Both the position numbers and the translations under genes were made by a program. From NCBI GenBank assembly GCA_008973525.1, contig WACJ01000124.1:1922001-1986000 (forward strand): a DNA stretch of 64,000 nt, read 5' to 3'. Source of the DNA: Stenopsyche tienmushanensis (Eukaryota; Arthropoda; Insecta; Trichoptera; Stenopsychidae). Below the pieces are notes generated by a model. The model saw only the letters and a program-made list of their open reading frames with translations, had not been told where the DNA came from and searched no databases. Within the stretch, counting starts at the first letter, position 1. Each line of letters begins with the position of its first letter. Shown one piece after another: positions 44,044 to 58,350 of this stretch.

Positions 44044-46665
44044 TAAATGTCATAAAATATATCTTTGATGCATTAAACGATTTCATTCATTCTAAAAAGA
44101 TGTAATGCAATAAAAAAAATCCTAATTTAAATAAAAATGCTCCTTCAAAAAATTAATTTTAATGTTACTGTTGAATGCTCATGATAGTTATGATGTCGAT
44201 AATAATTTTTTAAGCAAATATACCATGGCTCATTAATATTGCTTCTGGTTATAATTTGTTAGTTGTATTTTTCCAAATAATTAAAAAAATATCCAAAATT
44301 ATTTTCAAAAAAATAATAATTTCAAATTTTCAGAAAATGGTTTTATGAATTTTGTGATATAAGAATTAAAGCTTAAAACACTAAAAAGTTGATGTACTTT
44401 TAGTTATGGATGTCATAATATATGACAGCTAATAGTTAATACGATTTTACTAAAATTTGTACAATTCTTATGATTGTTTTTAGTCAATTTATCATGAAAA
44501 TCTTTGAATTTTCAATGGATTGCGTTATTATATTGAAATTAATAATTAATTTTAGCATTACTATGCCAGCCAGAGGATTAAAAACGATCACCCATATCGA
44601 TCGGGTGATCCTTTGATATTAATTAAGATAACTTTCCATCCGCCTAAAGGTCTTATATTCCAGTAAATGATTTAAAACGTCAAATACAATCTAAAGTCGT
44701 GTGCAATCACTGTAAATTAATTTAGACCCGATTTGTACAAATCGTGACCGATTTCAGATTTTGAAACGTATTTTACGACTCTGAAAACAACCTTACGTAC
44801 AAATATGTCCAATAAAGTAAAGATTTTATGTATTTGAACTGAAAATATAAATATCGCAATAATTATGCAGCAATCATAACGTATGCTAATCAATGGAAAC
44901 AATATAGCTCAAATTAAAGAGCTTTATTTATATCTTCCTGAAATAATGTATGAAATTAATAATATAGTTTATGTCTCAATTTATAATGTATATTCGTTCC
45001 AAATCCGTCTTTTTTCTTGATATTTTACGATTAATCCTCAAATTTGTTTTTTTTTTGCAAAAAGTGCTGTGTCAGTTTCATTAATGTCGTATTTAATATC
45101 AAAATTTGAATTCATACATTTTAAGAGTTTTTCAATTTATGCAACGATTACATCATCTGAGCCCTAATTCTTTATTAAATCAGGGATATTAACGCTATTG
45201 CAATATTTTTGGCATTTAGAATGACTTTATTTACAATATGCATCAGGGGTGCTTAGTTTTAATTTCTTGAAATGTTAATACGATTATCATCAGAAAATTC
45301 AAGCTATCAAGCCTTTTCCAAATCTCGGAAATAACAAAAAAAAAAATCCATCTTCTTCTTTGAATGCTTAAGACGATTCTTCCACTTCTATTCCCACCTC
45401 CTGAATTTTTGGCACAATCTTTATTTGCAGTCCAGGAACTAATCCACTATACTAACACTTAATCTTTATGCTTTCACCAAGCAACAAACACTAATAATAG
45501 ATTACTTCATTAGATCATGACCTTCCTAAATTAAATAACAAGTTTAAGCTCTCTATAAGATTTTGTCAAGTAGTTCATGAATTACGTTTGATTCCTACCT
45601 CGTCATTACTGCTGCTTTGGTTATCGACGTAGCCCAAATTTTAAAACATTTTTTTAATTTAAAATTCATAATCTAAACTGTTCTTTATAACAAATGCGCT
45701 ATTAATGTATTTAACATTTAATCTTTTCCGAATTGAAAAAGGAATCATCCTCAAATAAGCAAACATGTCTACAACAATAATATTTACAAATTTAATTGAA
45801 ATTCGGACATTTAATACGAAAATATCTTAAATCAACATAATTAAAATAAATAATCATAATCATGTAAAAGCAATTTACGTGCAAAAGTAGTATTGCTTAG
45901 AACATTTTAAATAATTTTTAATTTAATCATTGCCGAAGTTATTAGAATAAGTCTGTGTTATTTCCTATTTTTCTGTGTAAGTTATTAGTTAATGAATACC
46001 AAGTATGACTTTAAATCTAATCTGGATACGTTTTTTTGTTTTTATGTAATAGTTTTTAAAATATAGAATAGTTTGTTTTAGTATATTTGGCCTTGAATGT
46101 CAATAACTATAAGTGTCCTATGTATAATCGTCAAAATTACTTTCATCGAACGAAAAAGTCTTGTTTGTGTCGCTCATTTTTCAATGAAAGTAATCGTTCA
46201 TGGTCGGGCTTTTTTAGTTTTGGATCAAAACTGAAAGTGAAATGAATTAAAAATCATATTTCTGTATCCGTATTTTTTTTAAAACCATTTTATTTATATC
46301 TTATATTTCTAATATTGTATTGTCTTTACAATCAGTGAATTTTCCCAGAGTTTCTACGTAACATTTGTCAATATTTTTCTCGTGTGTTTGTATATCGAAT
46401 TACCTTATAGAATACACATTTAATGGTTCCAAATCAATTGAAATCATTTTGATGTAATGACAGATTTCTTTGTTGGACGTTTGTGTTTCCGTAATAACGC
46501 TCAATCAATTAAAAGGATCGAAGGCTAATTAAAAATCCTTTAACACGTTTTAGATAGGACTTACTAAATGTTTTTATGCACCAGGATATTTTTTATTATA
46601 AATACACATTATACATATAACCCATCTTAATCCCTAAAATATAATCCATCTTACAATAAAATATA
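44044..46665. other. AT-rich stretch, nothing recognised
   Basis: No gene, RNA or transposon end supported. One 8-bp perfect hairpin at 44586-44610 is noted under findings. Confidence 0.45.
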
Positions 46666-46667
46666 TA

Positions 46668-47314
46668 AACTTAAACCTTTTTTTGTGCGGTAGTTGCGTT
46701 CCGCGGAAAATCGCAAAAAAAAAAACTATGACTTACATAGAAAAAGTTAAGATGCGTACCATGGATTTTAAAAACCGCATAACTTTAAAACAGCTAAATA
46801 AAATATATCCAAAATCACATAAAAAAGTTCAAAAAAAAAAACAGGAAAACAATAAGGAAATTAAAAAATACAAAAAGAAATCACAAAAATGTTTAAAAGA
46901 AATTTTAGTCAAGTAATTTTTTGGCCTTATTTTGTCAGTTTTATTTTTTTTTAGATTGTTAAAAAAATAAATGTTGACATAAATTTGTTAGGAATAATAG
47001 AGGTCTATATAGAAAAGATTCGTACCTAGTTTTATTAATTAATTAAAAATTGAGATATCATGTCAACCGTGTTGAAAAAAATAGTTTCGAGAAAAACACG
47101 TTAAAAGATTTCATTATGTTAGGACCGGATATACCAGTATATTGGTAGGACAAATTTTTTTTTTTCAAATTTCGGTTAGTGTTGATGATTTATTTCCCAT
47201 TTTATTCAAAATATTTCGATAAGTACTCTTCATGAAATTTTAAAAAAAATGCTTTAAAAAACCGCATAACTTCGAAATCGTACAAAAAAAGTCGCACAAA
47301 AAGAGGTTTGAGTA
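46668..47314 (+). mobile_element. TIR element family X, copy 3, longest copy
   Basis: 647 bp, TA on both sides (46666-46667, 47315-47316). Ends read AACTTAAACCTTTTTTTGTG and, inward from the right, TACTCAAACCTCTTTTTGTG. It shares its left 70 bp with 39415-39475 and most of its right half with 31294-31864 (opposite orientation). The Lys-rich plus-strand frame at 46683-46916 starts inside the terminal repeat and has no family signature, so I do not call it a gene. Confidence 0.8.
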
Positions 47315-47316
47315 TA

Positions 47317-50300
47317 CTGTAAAATATTTATAAAATATATAATCCACCTTAGTTCCTTTTCCATTTGTCAACGTTTTTTACTAGAAGATAAAGCTGTATT
47401 TGTGTATTATATAATAAAATAGGTGTGTCAATAATCTAATGGCTGATTTTGCTATACATCATAGACATCCATTTTATTATGTATATATCGATTACAATAT
47501 AAATGATGATCGTTTTAAATAGTTATTTTTCGTCTATAATTGCGATTTAACCCATTTAACGTCAAGTACTTCCGTGTACCATGTCACAGAAAAGCTGCAG
47601 CACTAAATTATGAATGGTGCTATTTTAGAATTTCTCGTTCTCCGTGGCACATTTCTTCGTATCCTTATCTCGACAATGCTCCAGCAGCGCAGAAAAGATC
47701 CAATCGTTTTTACCTGTCGGTACAACATTGCACCGGGCAGTGCGTGGGTTTTGGAGTCACTGGCATGTGGTTTGCGAACCACTGATCGAATATAATTGGT
47801 TTCGGACATTAGTGCATTTTGTGCAATAGTTAAGGCGCCTACCGGGACCGATTTCACAACAATGATCTCATTATAAATGTGATATTTTCTTGTGTTCCGA
47901 TCCCACATTGCGGTCATATTTATATGATATACCGGCTTTTGTTGCGTGTGTCAAAACTGATATCGGTGCCGTTTTACGAATCCATAAATCATACTGCACT
48001 GCAGTTTAAGTAGCGCAGGACAAATTAATTGATTTGCCTTTCAGGCTCAAATTTAACTTGCCTTTAGTCAAATCAGTCGGTTACAATGTCTTAAATTGAA
48101 TTGAAATGCGTACACAGAACGACGTTGTAATAGTAAATTCATCATTTAATAACACTCCATGAAATAACCAAAAATATCTCAATTCAATATCTAGTTTGAA
48201 TATGAAAATTGAATATATACAAAAGATATATAAAGTATATCATATCATACTTCAACGCCTTTTATTTTTCGTATCAATACTTTTGGTTAAAAAATCTTTT
48301 AGCTTATGATGATTTCTAGACAAAGCTCAAAGATGGGTAAGTCAAAGAACACGCCAAGCATTAAATAATAACATCATCTTTCATATATTTTTGATGATTT
48401 CATCATATTTGGATATGTGGATATTAAAAAAAATATTGAATTCACAAGGGTAAGATTCGTCCAACTAAGAATAAAATCCATTACAAATTGTGATTTTAAT
48501 TGATTATATTATTGACTTTTGTTATAAAGCTTCGAGCTTAGTTTCTGATCGATTGTTTTGATTCAAGCTTAACCTAATTTTCTAAATCTGAACTTATGAT
48601 TGTGAATCTTGATCTATCTTAATAACATGTAATGATGAAACACCACATGGAAAAAAGAAGCTTGATTCTCACTATATATTACTAGCCAGGAAAGGAGACT
48701 GGACTCCATGTAAACCAGAAAGTGCTTTCCAATAAAATCAAGTTGCTTTAAAAGCCAATTACATTATAGAGTGTCTAAACTTTTTCATATAATTTCTTCA
48801 ACGAAAAAGCTATTATTTGATTCTTACATATTTTATTCTGTTATATTCAATCAATATATAATATAAATTGACATTTCCCATACGTCATATTACTCATTCA
48901 CCGTCATAATTTTAGGAAACACTCCTCGATTATATATCTAAGATTTCACTGACATATACCAATTAATTCACAATTACGACCAATCAATCGTTTCTAAGAA
49001 GTTCAAAATTAGCATTTACTGTACTAAATTACATATGCTATTAGGAAATGCAATTTAGCTGGTGTAAGTTTTGATAAATTTATTAATAATTCTCACGAAC
49101 AGAAACAGAATACCAATTGAAATGCTCTAGAATCCAAGGTGTTAATCGGTGTTTCTATATCGCCTGAGGGCTGTAATGCAATCTAGCATCGATCAATAGG
49201 GGAGAATCTCAAAACCTGTATTGAATGCACTTTATAACTTAAATAGCTACAGAAAGATGCATTTTTTCCTGTCATGTACAATTAAATTGTGGCAATAGAG
49301 TGCTGGAAAAATTATGAAATCAAAACTTATGTCATTCAAATTTATTACTTGACTAGTCCTTTTAGCCAGTAATTAAATATTATATGGTTTCAGCAAGAAT
49401 AAATTATAGCTCAACATTTCCAGAAGTGTTTATTAAAGACTCAACACATTCTTATTCAAAAATGAATAGTAAGAATAGGAATGCAAATCAGATTTCCTAA
49501 AAAAAATGTTTGACCACATCATAATGGTTTTACTGATTGAGATACACAATTAATATGTTTTATGCAGAGGCTTTGTTCAAAATGATAATACGAGTTTAAT
49601 CGCTGACCACTTCCTCGTTATTGTTCAATTTTCCAGTTTGTTTTGACAGTCTGCCAATATTACTAGTATATTCGTGGTATCCATAATTCATCGTCTATCC
49701 TTTGTCATAAATCAATTGCGTATGTACATCATAATTGTTATAAAAAGGATGCAAAGCACGTCCTCTGTTGAAGAAGCTCTTTTCAATAAAGTTACATAAA
49801 TTTATTATTGAATTTCTTGCTGAATATCTCATATGTTAATCATCAATATCAGATTTCAAATCATTTATACTGTTAAAGTATCACACTTTTCTATGAAATT
49901 AAGTATGAACTCAATATCAGAGTCGTGAAAATTATGTCATTTTTGGCAAAGATTGAAATATACCACAATAAATTATGCTTATTGATGTGACCATAATGCA
50001 ACGACCTTAAAAATAATTAAGAAATTCGACAAAAAGTTTAATCCAATATATGTGCTTAGTTTCTAAAATTAACTGTTTGCTGCTATAGTTAAAATTTTAA
50101 AACGAAAAATTTAATAGTAAGCATCCGAATAGTGAGAGATAGTTGCATGTAATCCATTTGGTTGAAATGAATTTTTCATGTGTGATTTTTCAGGCTAAAC
50201 CGGGATTGATGCAAATTAGCTATTATAAATTTCATAAACCAAGTAGCTGATAGCAATACGTTTATTATGATAGCAATATTATGCGATTCTTCAAGTTCGT

Positions 50301-53300
50301 ATTCTTTCCCAAAATCATCGCTCATAAAGTCACCATTTTCTTTTCTTTTCCAAGGAAAAGATATTTTTTGTGGTGATTTCCTTTATATTTAGTATAAAAT
50401 TAATTGACAGGAGAAGATTTATGAGTAAATAGCAAAATTAGCATTATTTTTTAAAATTATTACTCCAAATCTAACAACGCTTCAGTATTTAATATTGATT
50501 GGATTCAGAAAATCAGGATATTTCTGATCTCCCAAATCTTTAGGTACCATGGATTTTTTTTTACAATCTACATTTAAACCATGACCTTTACCTTGATTCT
50601 AAATATTCAATATAGTATTTGTAAAAGTATCAGTTAGATATTAATCTTTAATTTGTATTAAGCCCTAATTCGCGATGTTAATTTATTAATTAATTATAGA
50701 TTTGGAATAAATGTCAACAGTTTTATACAGTGGGACGTGTTCCAGATTCTTGATTCTAAATTTATGAGCATATTGTACAAGAATTGGGTTGGTCAGCAAA
50801 CGCCTCCTCTTATGAATTAGTTCCAAACGTTTATCGGTATGAAAATTGGTTGAATATTGTGCAAAGTTAACCAATAGTGGCGTTTTAAACGTTTTATAAA
50901 ATATTGCTTAAGGGAAATTAAAATGGACAATTTCTTCTAATAGTACCAACCCACTATTGCACAGAGATTTTCAAATTGAGAAACCTGGAGTGGAGCTGAT
51001 GGAGGGTAATTTAGTGCCATTAATAGTTAGAGTAACTGTCTCGTTACAATTTATTTTATTCGAAAGAAATGAAACTTGTCAACATATCTTACATTCTAAT
51101 GTTGGTAATAACCACTTTAACATTCAGCATGAAAATAAAAGTGGTGCTCTGAATTTACGAAAATTTTCTTCGGAAACTTCAGGCGATTTAGACGCTGCAG
51201 TGTGAATACTTGAGGCTGTTGATTCCGATGTAGATAATGCAACATAATATATTTTACAAAAGCTATCAGTAAATTAAATATTAACTTAGATGCTCACTGA
51301 TGATAATCTATTTCTTCATCTTTAGCCTGAGGAAGTAATTTATTTAAGCGGAAGTTATCTGAAGGGCAATTACATGTTCTAGTATACATTGCACATCGCA
51401 AAAATGAATTTAAATCTAAGCATATTTTATATTACCAAACTGATTATTTTACCGCATTACAATTTGTTAGAATGAAAATTAAAATGTTAATAAATATTCT
51501 ATTTAAATATATTTTGACAAATTTTGCTTCGTTGAAACCATTGAATCTATTAATCCATTGTGAATTATCTAAAAATCACGAATTTATACGAAACAAATAA
51601 TGACTTCCAATAAAAATGTTCTATGTCGAAAAATAATGAGTATAATTAACGACATATTTCGATATTTAACTACTTATCCTTGCGAAAATAGCCTTATTCT
51701 AATATTTCATTATGTAGGACAAAACCAAAGTAAACGTTTTAATGTTGCTTTGGATGAGCATTAAAAGATGTTTGTACACATATAAATTTCCCTCGTATAA
51801 CACGTTCATAAAGTTCCTATAAAATACTATTCGTTTTTGAAACAATGATGGTCAAAAGCATAATATTACAATAAATCTTCTTTATCATCAATACTAATCA
51901 CCATTAAACGAAGATGTTTTCTTTTTACTAAATTATTAACATTTTCAAAAGTAAGGTAAGATATCCTCTCCTGTGAGCAAAATTGTCATTGTTTTTAAAT
52001 TATATTTTGGTTAATATCGCAAATGCAGTTACTCATGGGTTTATTTATCATCTCAGTATTTATTGAATCCACGAAAACAGATTAATCCTTAATGGAGGCG
52101 ATCTATCAAGAATTTTAATATATCGGATCTCCCAAATTTATTGGGGTGGTGAAATTTTTTTCCATAATCTTAAATTGAATCTGAATTTTTATAATAAAAG
52201 TCCAGGATCTAAACCATTATGAATATTAAAAAATAGTCGCTTCTTTGTGCTGTTTAAGGTTAAATGATTAACAATATCATTGCATCCATCTGTACTATCA
52301 TCGTTTGAATTTTGAGTTAACCGCGATGCCATTATTATCACATTTGCATCTTCAGTCTTTTCTTTCATCAGTAATATCCTCGATAATCCGTTAGCAGTAG
52401 TTAGTGCTATTAAAACGAAATCATATTATACAAGAGTTGCCAATACAAACATTAACGTTATTGATAATGATTTGCAATATTTACGTAATATTTCAAGATT
52501 GATATCAGTCAAAATCTATTGAAAAAATCCAATATTCGACATTCTATATTTAGGCATGGTCTATTATCATAAGGATGTTCATGCAATGAAACATTTTTCA
52601 AACGATTAAAAATAGTTGAAATCATCCTTGAAGAAGACTATAATTAAACTGTTTTCCTTTTGCAAAATGTATTTGTAATAGGCATCGAAAACATTGAAAT
52701 GGATTAAAAAACGAAAGTAAAAAGACTTGCTAAAGAGTAGACACCGTATCGCTACAATTTTATAGAGCAAGGTTATCTTTTGTTATTGTAACGGTTTTTA
52801 ACAAACCAAATTGTTAAAAATATGTACCAAAAAAAGTACAATTAATGATATCTTCAGCAATGATATAACAATTTGGTAGCAAGGCTACTGTTATATCCTA
52901 TTATTTTATTATATAACCGAATCGCCGATGACTATGTAGTTCATTGCCACTGTTCTGGTCATGGGCGGTAGTTACGACCTGCTTATCTAACCTCATCTTT
53001 TTTTTATCACACTTAATACCTGTTAATTTTTTTCTGATGTCAAATTGACCGAAAAACCACAAAATTATTATGAGACCGACAAACGACTTCCACTTTTTAG
53101 TGATTTGCTATGATTACAGATGTCCATTTCATTCACGCTGTAAATCCTAGAGTGGATACATTGAATAATAATATTGTATTATTGGTACCGTTTTAAATCA
53201 TTTTAACGACAAAATGTAAAAATGCGAATCAATTTATAAAATTTGAAGGCCAAAAAATATTTGGCAAATCGCAATTCAGTCTTAAAAGGCGCTTAAATTT

Positions 53301-53950
53301 TCTTGTTTCCTAAAAAGGACTTGTTAACAAACATGTTGTAAGATCAAATCTAGGGTCATTTTGGTGAGTGACAATATTTATAAAATACCACAACGTTGGT
53401 CACAAACATCCACTTATGTTGTATCTAATTAAAAATGCTTAATTAAAATCCATCAAATTTTATCTCAGAAAAAGCCTTCTTCTTATTTTGATTATGAATC
53501 TCTTAATAAATGTATCACGCTTTTAAATCAAATATTTTTTATATCTTGATAATCTCAAAATCACATCCGCCAAAATAGAATATCAAAATCATATCACTGA
53601 TGAAGACGTTAACAAGCTTATAACCAAATATCTGACTTGATGAATTGAAATCTAGGTCGAAAATTTGTTGAAAATTTCATTTCAACATTTAAGTGTGCAC
53701 AATGTGCCAAACATATCAATCGAATATTGTCGATTTCCAATATAGATTATTTTTTTATTTTGAGGATGAATAAATTCTTGATATCTTCCACAAATTATAT
53801 TATTAGGACAAGCTTACTGAATTCATTGATAACATATCTATGAGTGAGATAGTTCCCATGTGGAAGTTTACTCAAACATAGATCCTCTACTTTAATAAAA
53901 AATCTTTTTCTAATAAAATTATCTTGATTTGATTCCATAATCAATGAATA
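47317..53950. other. Long AT-rich stretch, nothing recognised
   Basis: 6.6 kb without a supported gene. Two parts are less AT-rich than the rest: 47560-48050, with overlapping frames on both strands but no recognisable product, and 50870-51220. Neither shows domain signatures or splice-linked frames that I could follow. Confidence 0.45.
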
Positions 53951-55361
53951 TGCTTTACACATGGATCGATTTTTTTTTTTGGGCTTAAGGGAGTATTTTG
54001 CTACGTTTCACACTAAGCTCTATATCCTAAGTGTCAGGGTTGTCGAAATTGATTTTTTTTAAACATTTTGAAAAAATTCCCAACATTTTAAACCATTATA
54101 ACTTTTTATCGGTGGTCATAATGTGGTCGTCTGAATACCACGTGAGTCACGGAATAGGGTAAGTCGTCAGACAAAGAAATCCACTGGTGTCCGGTCTGGT
54201 GACCATGAGAGCCACAGCATAGGGCTGCCAAAATAATTAATTTACACGACAGAGGTACCAACAAAAGAAATCCTAATTGAAGGAATAAACCCCGCCTTTG
54301 CAAAAATGAAAGAGGAAATGCTATTTCAAAGAACTACAGTTGAAATTAAAAAAAAGTGTGTGTGTGTATACGAAGCAGAGGTGGCGAATTTGTACAAATT
54401 TTGTAAATAAATTTAATAAAAACACCTTAAACATAAAAAAAATATTTTCTCAATCCTGACCCTGGTAAACTGGTAACTCTTCAAATTTAAGAACTTGTTG
54501 AATTATTTGTATGACATATAGCATATCGTTGGAAAGGTTATGAACCCAGAAATAATTTTAAAACTAAGTTCAAAACAGTTGTTAGTTTTTTGTTTAGAAA
54601 ATTTAGATGATGATTTATTTAGATAAAAATACATTTCAAAATCCAAAAACAGTTAACACACAGATAAAAATGTTATGACGGTTTAAAAGTGAAATTTTGG
54701 TTATTTTTTCAAAATGTTGAAAAAAAACCTATTTCGATTACCCTGACACTTATGACATAGGTAGGGAATCCAATCCCGGGATCCCGGACAGTTTTAGGTA
54801 CTTAAGAATCCCGGAACTATAAAATGTAATCTCGAAAATTTCGGGATTGAAATTTTTATCTAACAGAAATCGTATACCTCACCAACACGATGAAGGCTAC
54901 TAAATCGAGACATTCCCGACGAAATCTGGACGCTTGGAAACAGTGACATAACTACTAATTGTCGAACTTAGGCGACGCCTATGGGCAGTAACTGTCTAAT
55001 CTATGTATACATATATACAGTACATATAAGTTTTTCAAATTGTTATATTAAGGCTTTCCCTACCGGTGATGTATTTACTACACCTCGACTCTAATAATGG
55101 GAATATCGATATGAAATATAATAGATACGGGCTTCAGAATTGTTGTATTCCTCCGTAATATTATTACGAATCACAACAAAGTATTATAATCCCGGGATCC
55201 CGGGACTGGTCCCGGGATTGTCTAATGAAATCCTGAAATCCCGGGATCGAAATTTTGGTTCGGGATTGGATTTCCTAGACACAGGACCTATGTATGAAAC
55301 GTAGCAAAAGACCTCCCTAACCCAAAAAAAAAAAAAAATGTCAGTCCATGTGCAAAACGCT
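53951..55361. mobile_element. Long inverted-repeat DNA element, unclassified, host of a hAT-like insertion
   Basis: The arms pair over about 130 bp. Left: ACACATGGATCG, a T run, then GGGAGTATTTTGCTACGTTT, then AAGTGTCAGGGTTGTCGAAA to about 54075. Right, read inward from 55361: GCACATGGACTG, a T run, then GGGAGGTCTTTTGCTACGTT, then AAGTGTCAGGGTAATCGAAA to about 54710. The right arm is interrupted by the 54762-55277 insertion and becomes continuous once that is removed. No transposase was recognised inside, and I could not fix the target duplication, so the class is open. Without the insertion it is about 890 bp. Confidence 0.75.
54762..55277. mobile_element. 516-bp hAT-like nonautonomous element nested in an inverted-repeat element
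   Basis: Ends read TAGGGAATCCAATCCCGGGA and, inward from the right, TAGGAAATCCAATCCCGAAC. It is bordered by an 8-bp duplication with one mismatch, GACATAGG (54754-54761) and GACACAGG (55278-55285). An 8-bp duplication with short inverted ends is the hAT signature. CCCGGGATCCCGG-type motifs recur several times inside near both ends, as subterminal repeats do. No coding capacity. Confidence 0.85.
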
Positions 55362-58346
55362 CTGTAGAATTAGTTTTGTTCATTAATGTATCTTGAAATA
55401 TTTAAACTTACACGTGTTTTCATTTTATTATAAACAAGGCCTTCCATTGAATGATCGATTACTTTCACGACATGTAGTCGTCCTTAAAAATGACTATACT
55501 CCTCAATTGCCATTGATCAATTTTCAATTTGAAGCAATAATTAAAATATTGATAATTTAACAACTCATTTATACGCCATATTATTAAATTGATAAATATA
55601 ATAATAGGTCAACATAATCGGGATAAATTCTAACAAAATGATCAATGATGTTTAAGGCGGACTTTAAATGTTTTCAAGTACTCTAAAATCAGCCTTTAGT
55701 ACATTTTTTAATTGAACATCCCAATAAAAACATAAATAATGTACGTGAACAAGACGAAAATGAATCTCAAGCATTCATTTAGCAAATTTTTTTAAAAAAA
55801 GTATTTTCATACATTAATATTGATTCAAATGTCTACAGCTACAAGTTTCTTAATTTTAAGTAAACAAGGTCTTCCAATAAATCTGTAGTCGTCCTTGAGT
55901 ATATTTTTACGATCCTTGAATAACTGTAAAATTATCGTTCACCTTGCATCAAATTTATGTAAAATATGTATTATATGATTAAGTATCATGATTTTTCTTA
56001 CAATTCTTTGAATTGATGCTGATATTTTACCGGATGTAATTTATATATGCATTTTAATTAGTAATATTATTTCCGGATAATACAGCTATGGTGTATGAAA
56101 GGTTCACCTTCTGATGCAGAAAGGTCATCAACTCTACCGTTCTTATGATTTGTTCTTTCGTTGGCTCCAAATGACGTCAATTAGTGGTGATTTGCGAAAT
56201 TCAATTGGGTCCGGCTCGATATGAAAATTGTAAAAAAATCGTGGGGTTTTGCTTATCAAAATTAAGAAATTCACGAAAGATAGAGCAACTGCAAAACGTG
56301 AGAGAAATTTAATTTGATATATGTGCGGTACAAATGTTGAGTAACATCGAAAACTGTTTTTGCACGTCTGTCGGTGCAATATGTGAGTGAAACTTGTCGT
56401 AAAAAAAAATCGCAAACAGTGAAAAGAATACGATAAAGACGTCAAAATTAATATATGCGAGCACGCGATTGTTACACACGAGTAAGAGCCTTCGTCCTCT
56501 TTCCTGAAAAGTACCTAAAGTTTTTTTAAAGCGATTGTTTAGAAATTTAGATCAAATTTGGTGGGTCAAGTTCACATTTGACCTACATTCGAAAAACCTC
56601 CAAGTTTTGGTGATACTTTTTTAAATTGGCAACTGAGACTTTTGAAATGGTGCACGCAAAAGTGCATTTAAGGACACCCAAGACTACAATTACTTTTTTA
56701 TCGCTTATCAGTTGAAATGATATTTTTTACCGATTGATTGAGCTGCAACAATTTTTGTGGTTATATAGACACAATATCGATCCGAGTAATTTAAATTTGA
56801 TTCAATTTTATAGCCAGTATTATAATTTTCCATGTATTATACACGAGGTGAACAAAGACAAAATGGTTTGATCTATCTAAATGCCAAGGTTAATAGCTCT
56901 TTGTTAGCATTCAAGCACTACAGATCAATCCATCCCTTATATTATTTGTCTCAAATTAAAATGCATAAATATCGACACCTAATCAACAAATATTTTATCG
57001 GACAAAGCGGTATTTTGATATCAATGTCTTATTTTGCCTAAGGCTCGAAGTCAATGAGTCAAATGCAAGGCCGTACACTGACCGATTTTTTTACACCTTG
57101 GTCATACAACAAATATGCAATGATCACATTCTTGCACATGAAACCCTACGTGTACTTGTCAATTCGTACAACTCATACAACTAATCAAAATCCTACACAA
57201 AAGATCATTGTAGAGATTGATTTTTTCTCCGAATCGACCAAAAACTGTTCGGGGTCATCTATTATCTGCAACACCACACGTTTAACAAAGCAGCATGCAT
57301 GGAATTGATCGTTTTGCTACTAACGCATTTAAATCATAGTTGAGCGATTGAAGGAAATGTGAATGGATAGAGTAGCAAAATGTAGGACAGATGATATATT
57401 GCTGTATTTCACAAACATGCCAAAACGTTGTACATTTTACTTACTGTATATAAATGAACAAATTATCTCTAAATGCACACTTTAAACGATATATTATGTA
57501 TTATGGACAAGACAATACAATAAATAATTGTTTGCATTTAATAAAAAAGCAGTGAACTATGCATATCGAATAAAGGTTCTATTTGACATACATTGTTGAT
57601 TGATGCAAATCACCTTGCGAGCCATCAAGATGAGCGAATCGAAGTCCATATTATTAGCATTCCAGATATATACGCAGATTACGAATCAAGGATTTAGAAT
57701 CGTTTTTGTTTCCTTGGGAATGCTCTAAATACGTTAATTTGTCAAAGTTGTTTTTGATTTTAAATGAAAATTTTGCTTAATGGGTTGCAATAATGTGAAT
57801 TGAATTGATAGTATTAATACTCTCGTCACCCAACCTGAATCAGTGTTGTTTCTCACGGGATCCAAATTCGATAGTCGGAGCAACAGAAGGAATAAACCTT
57901 CATTTGGTTGAAAAGCATTATTTTACTGCAAAACTTAGTAAGTGAATGGTTGTGGTCGGAAAACGATAATGAAAAGAAGTTAGCGAAAAAAGCGTTTCAG
58001 GGTTTAGAAATTCAAAAAATCCGCAGAGCAAATCTATTAAAAGGATTTGTACTCTTTATTACAAAAGGATGAGACAAATTCTCGATCGCCAAGAAGCGAA
58101 AATAATGTAAAAAGGGTCTCAACATATCGTCCTAATTGTTCAAAATCACCTCATGTGTGTTTGAATTATTTTAATGAATACCATTCTACGAAGAAAATGA
58201 AGAAAATAATGAAGGAAACGTCCATCAAAATTTTAAAAAATCTGATGCACGCCACGAAGAACGAATTAAGACATCATTCATTTTTAAACTATAAAAAATT
58301 AGATATATAATATTTTTTTGTATATATTAAATAATGAATTTATTTA
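55362..58346. other. AT-rich stretch, nothing recognised
   Basis: No supported gene. Frames at 56143-56445 (minus), 56832-57041 and 57054-57308 (plus) lack any family signature and are not joined by convincing splice sites. Confidence 0.45.
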
Positions 58347-58350
58347 TTAA

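Noticed and set aside
46683..46916. Lys-rich 77-residue frame
   Set aside because: It begins within the terminal repeat of the family X element and its composition follows the A-rich DNA. No counterpart is preserved in the other copies.
50957..51205. 82-residue plus-strand frame
   Set aside because: It reads like a protein fragment but matches no family I know, and it has no supporting start context or neighbouring exons.
56143..57308. Several 70-100 residue frames
   Set aside because: No domain, no splice-linked continuation, and AT-driven composition; probably chance.
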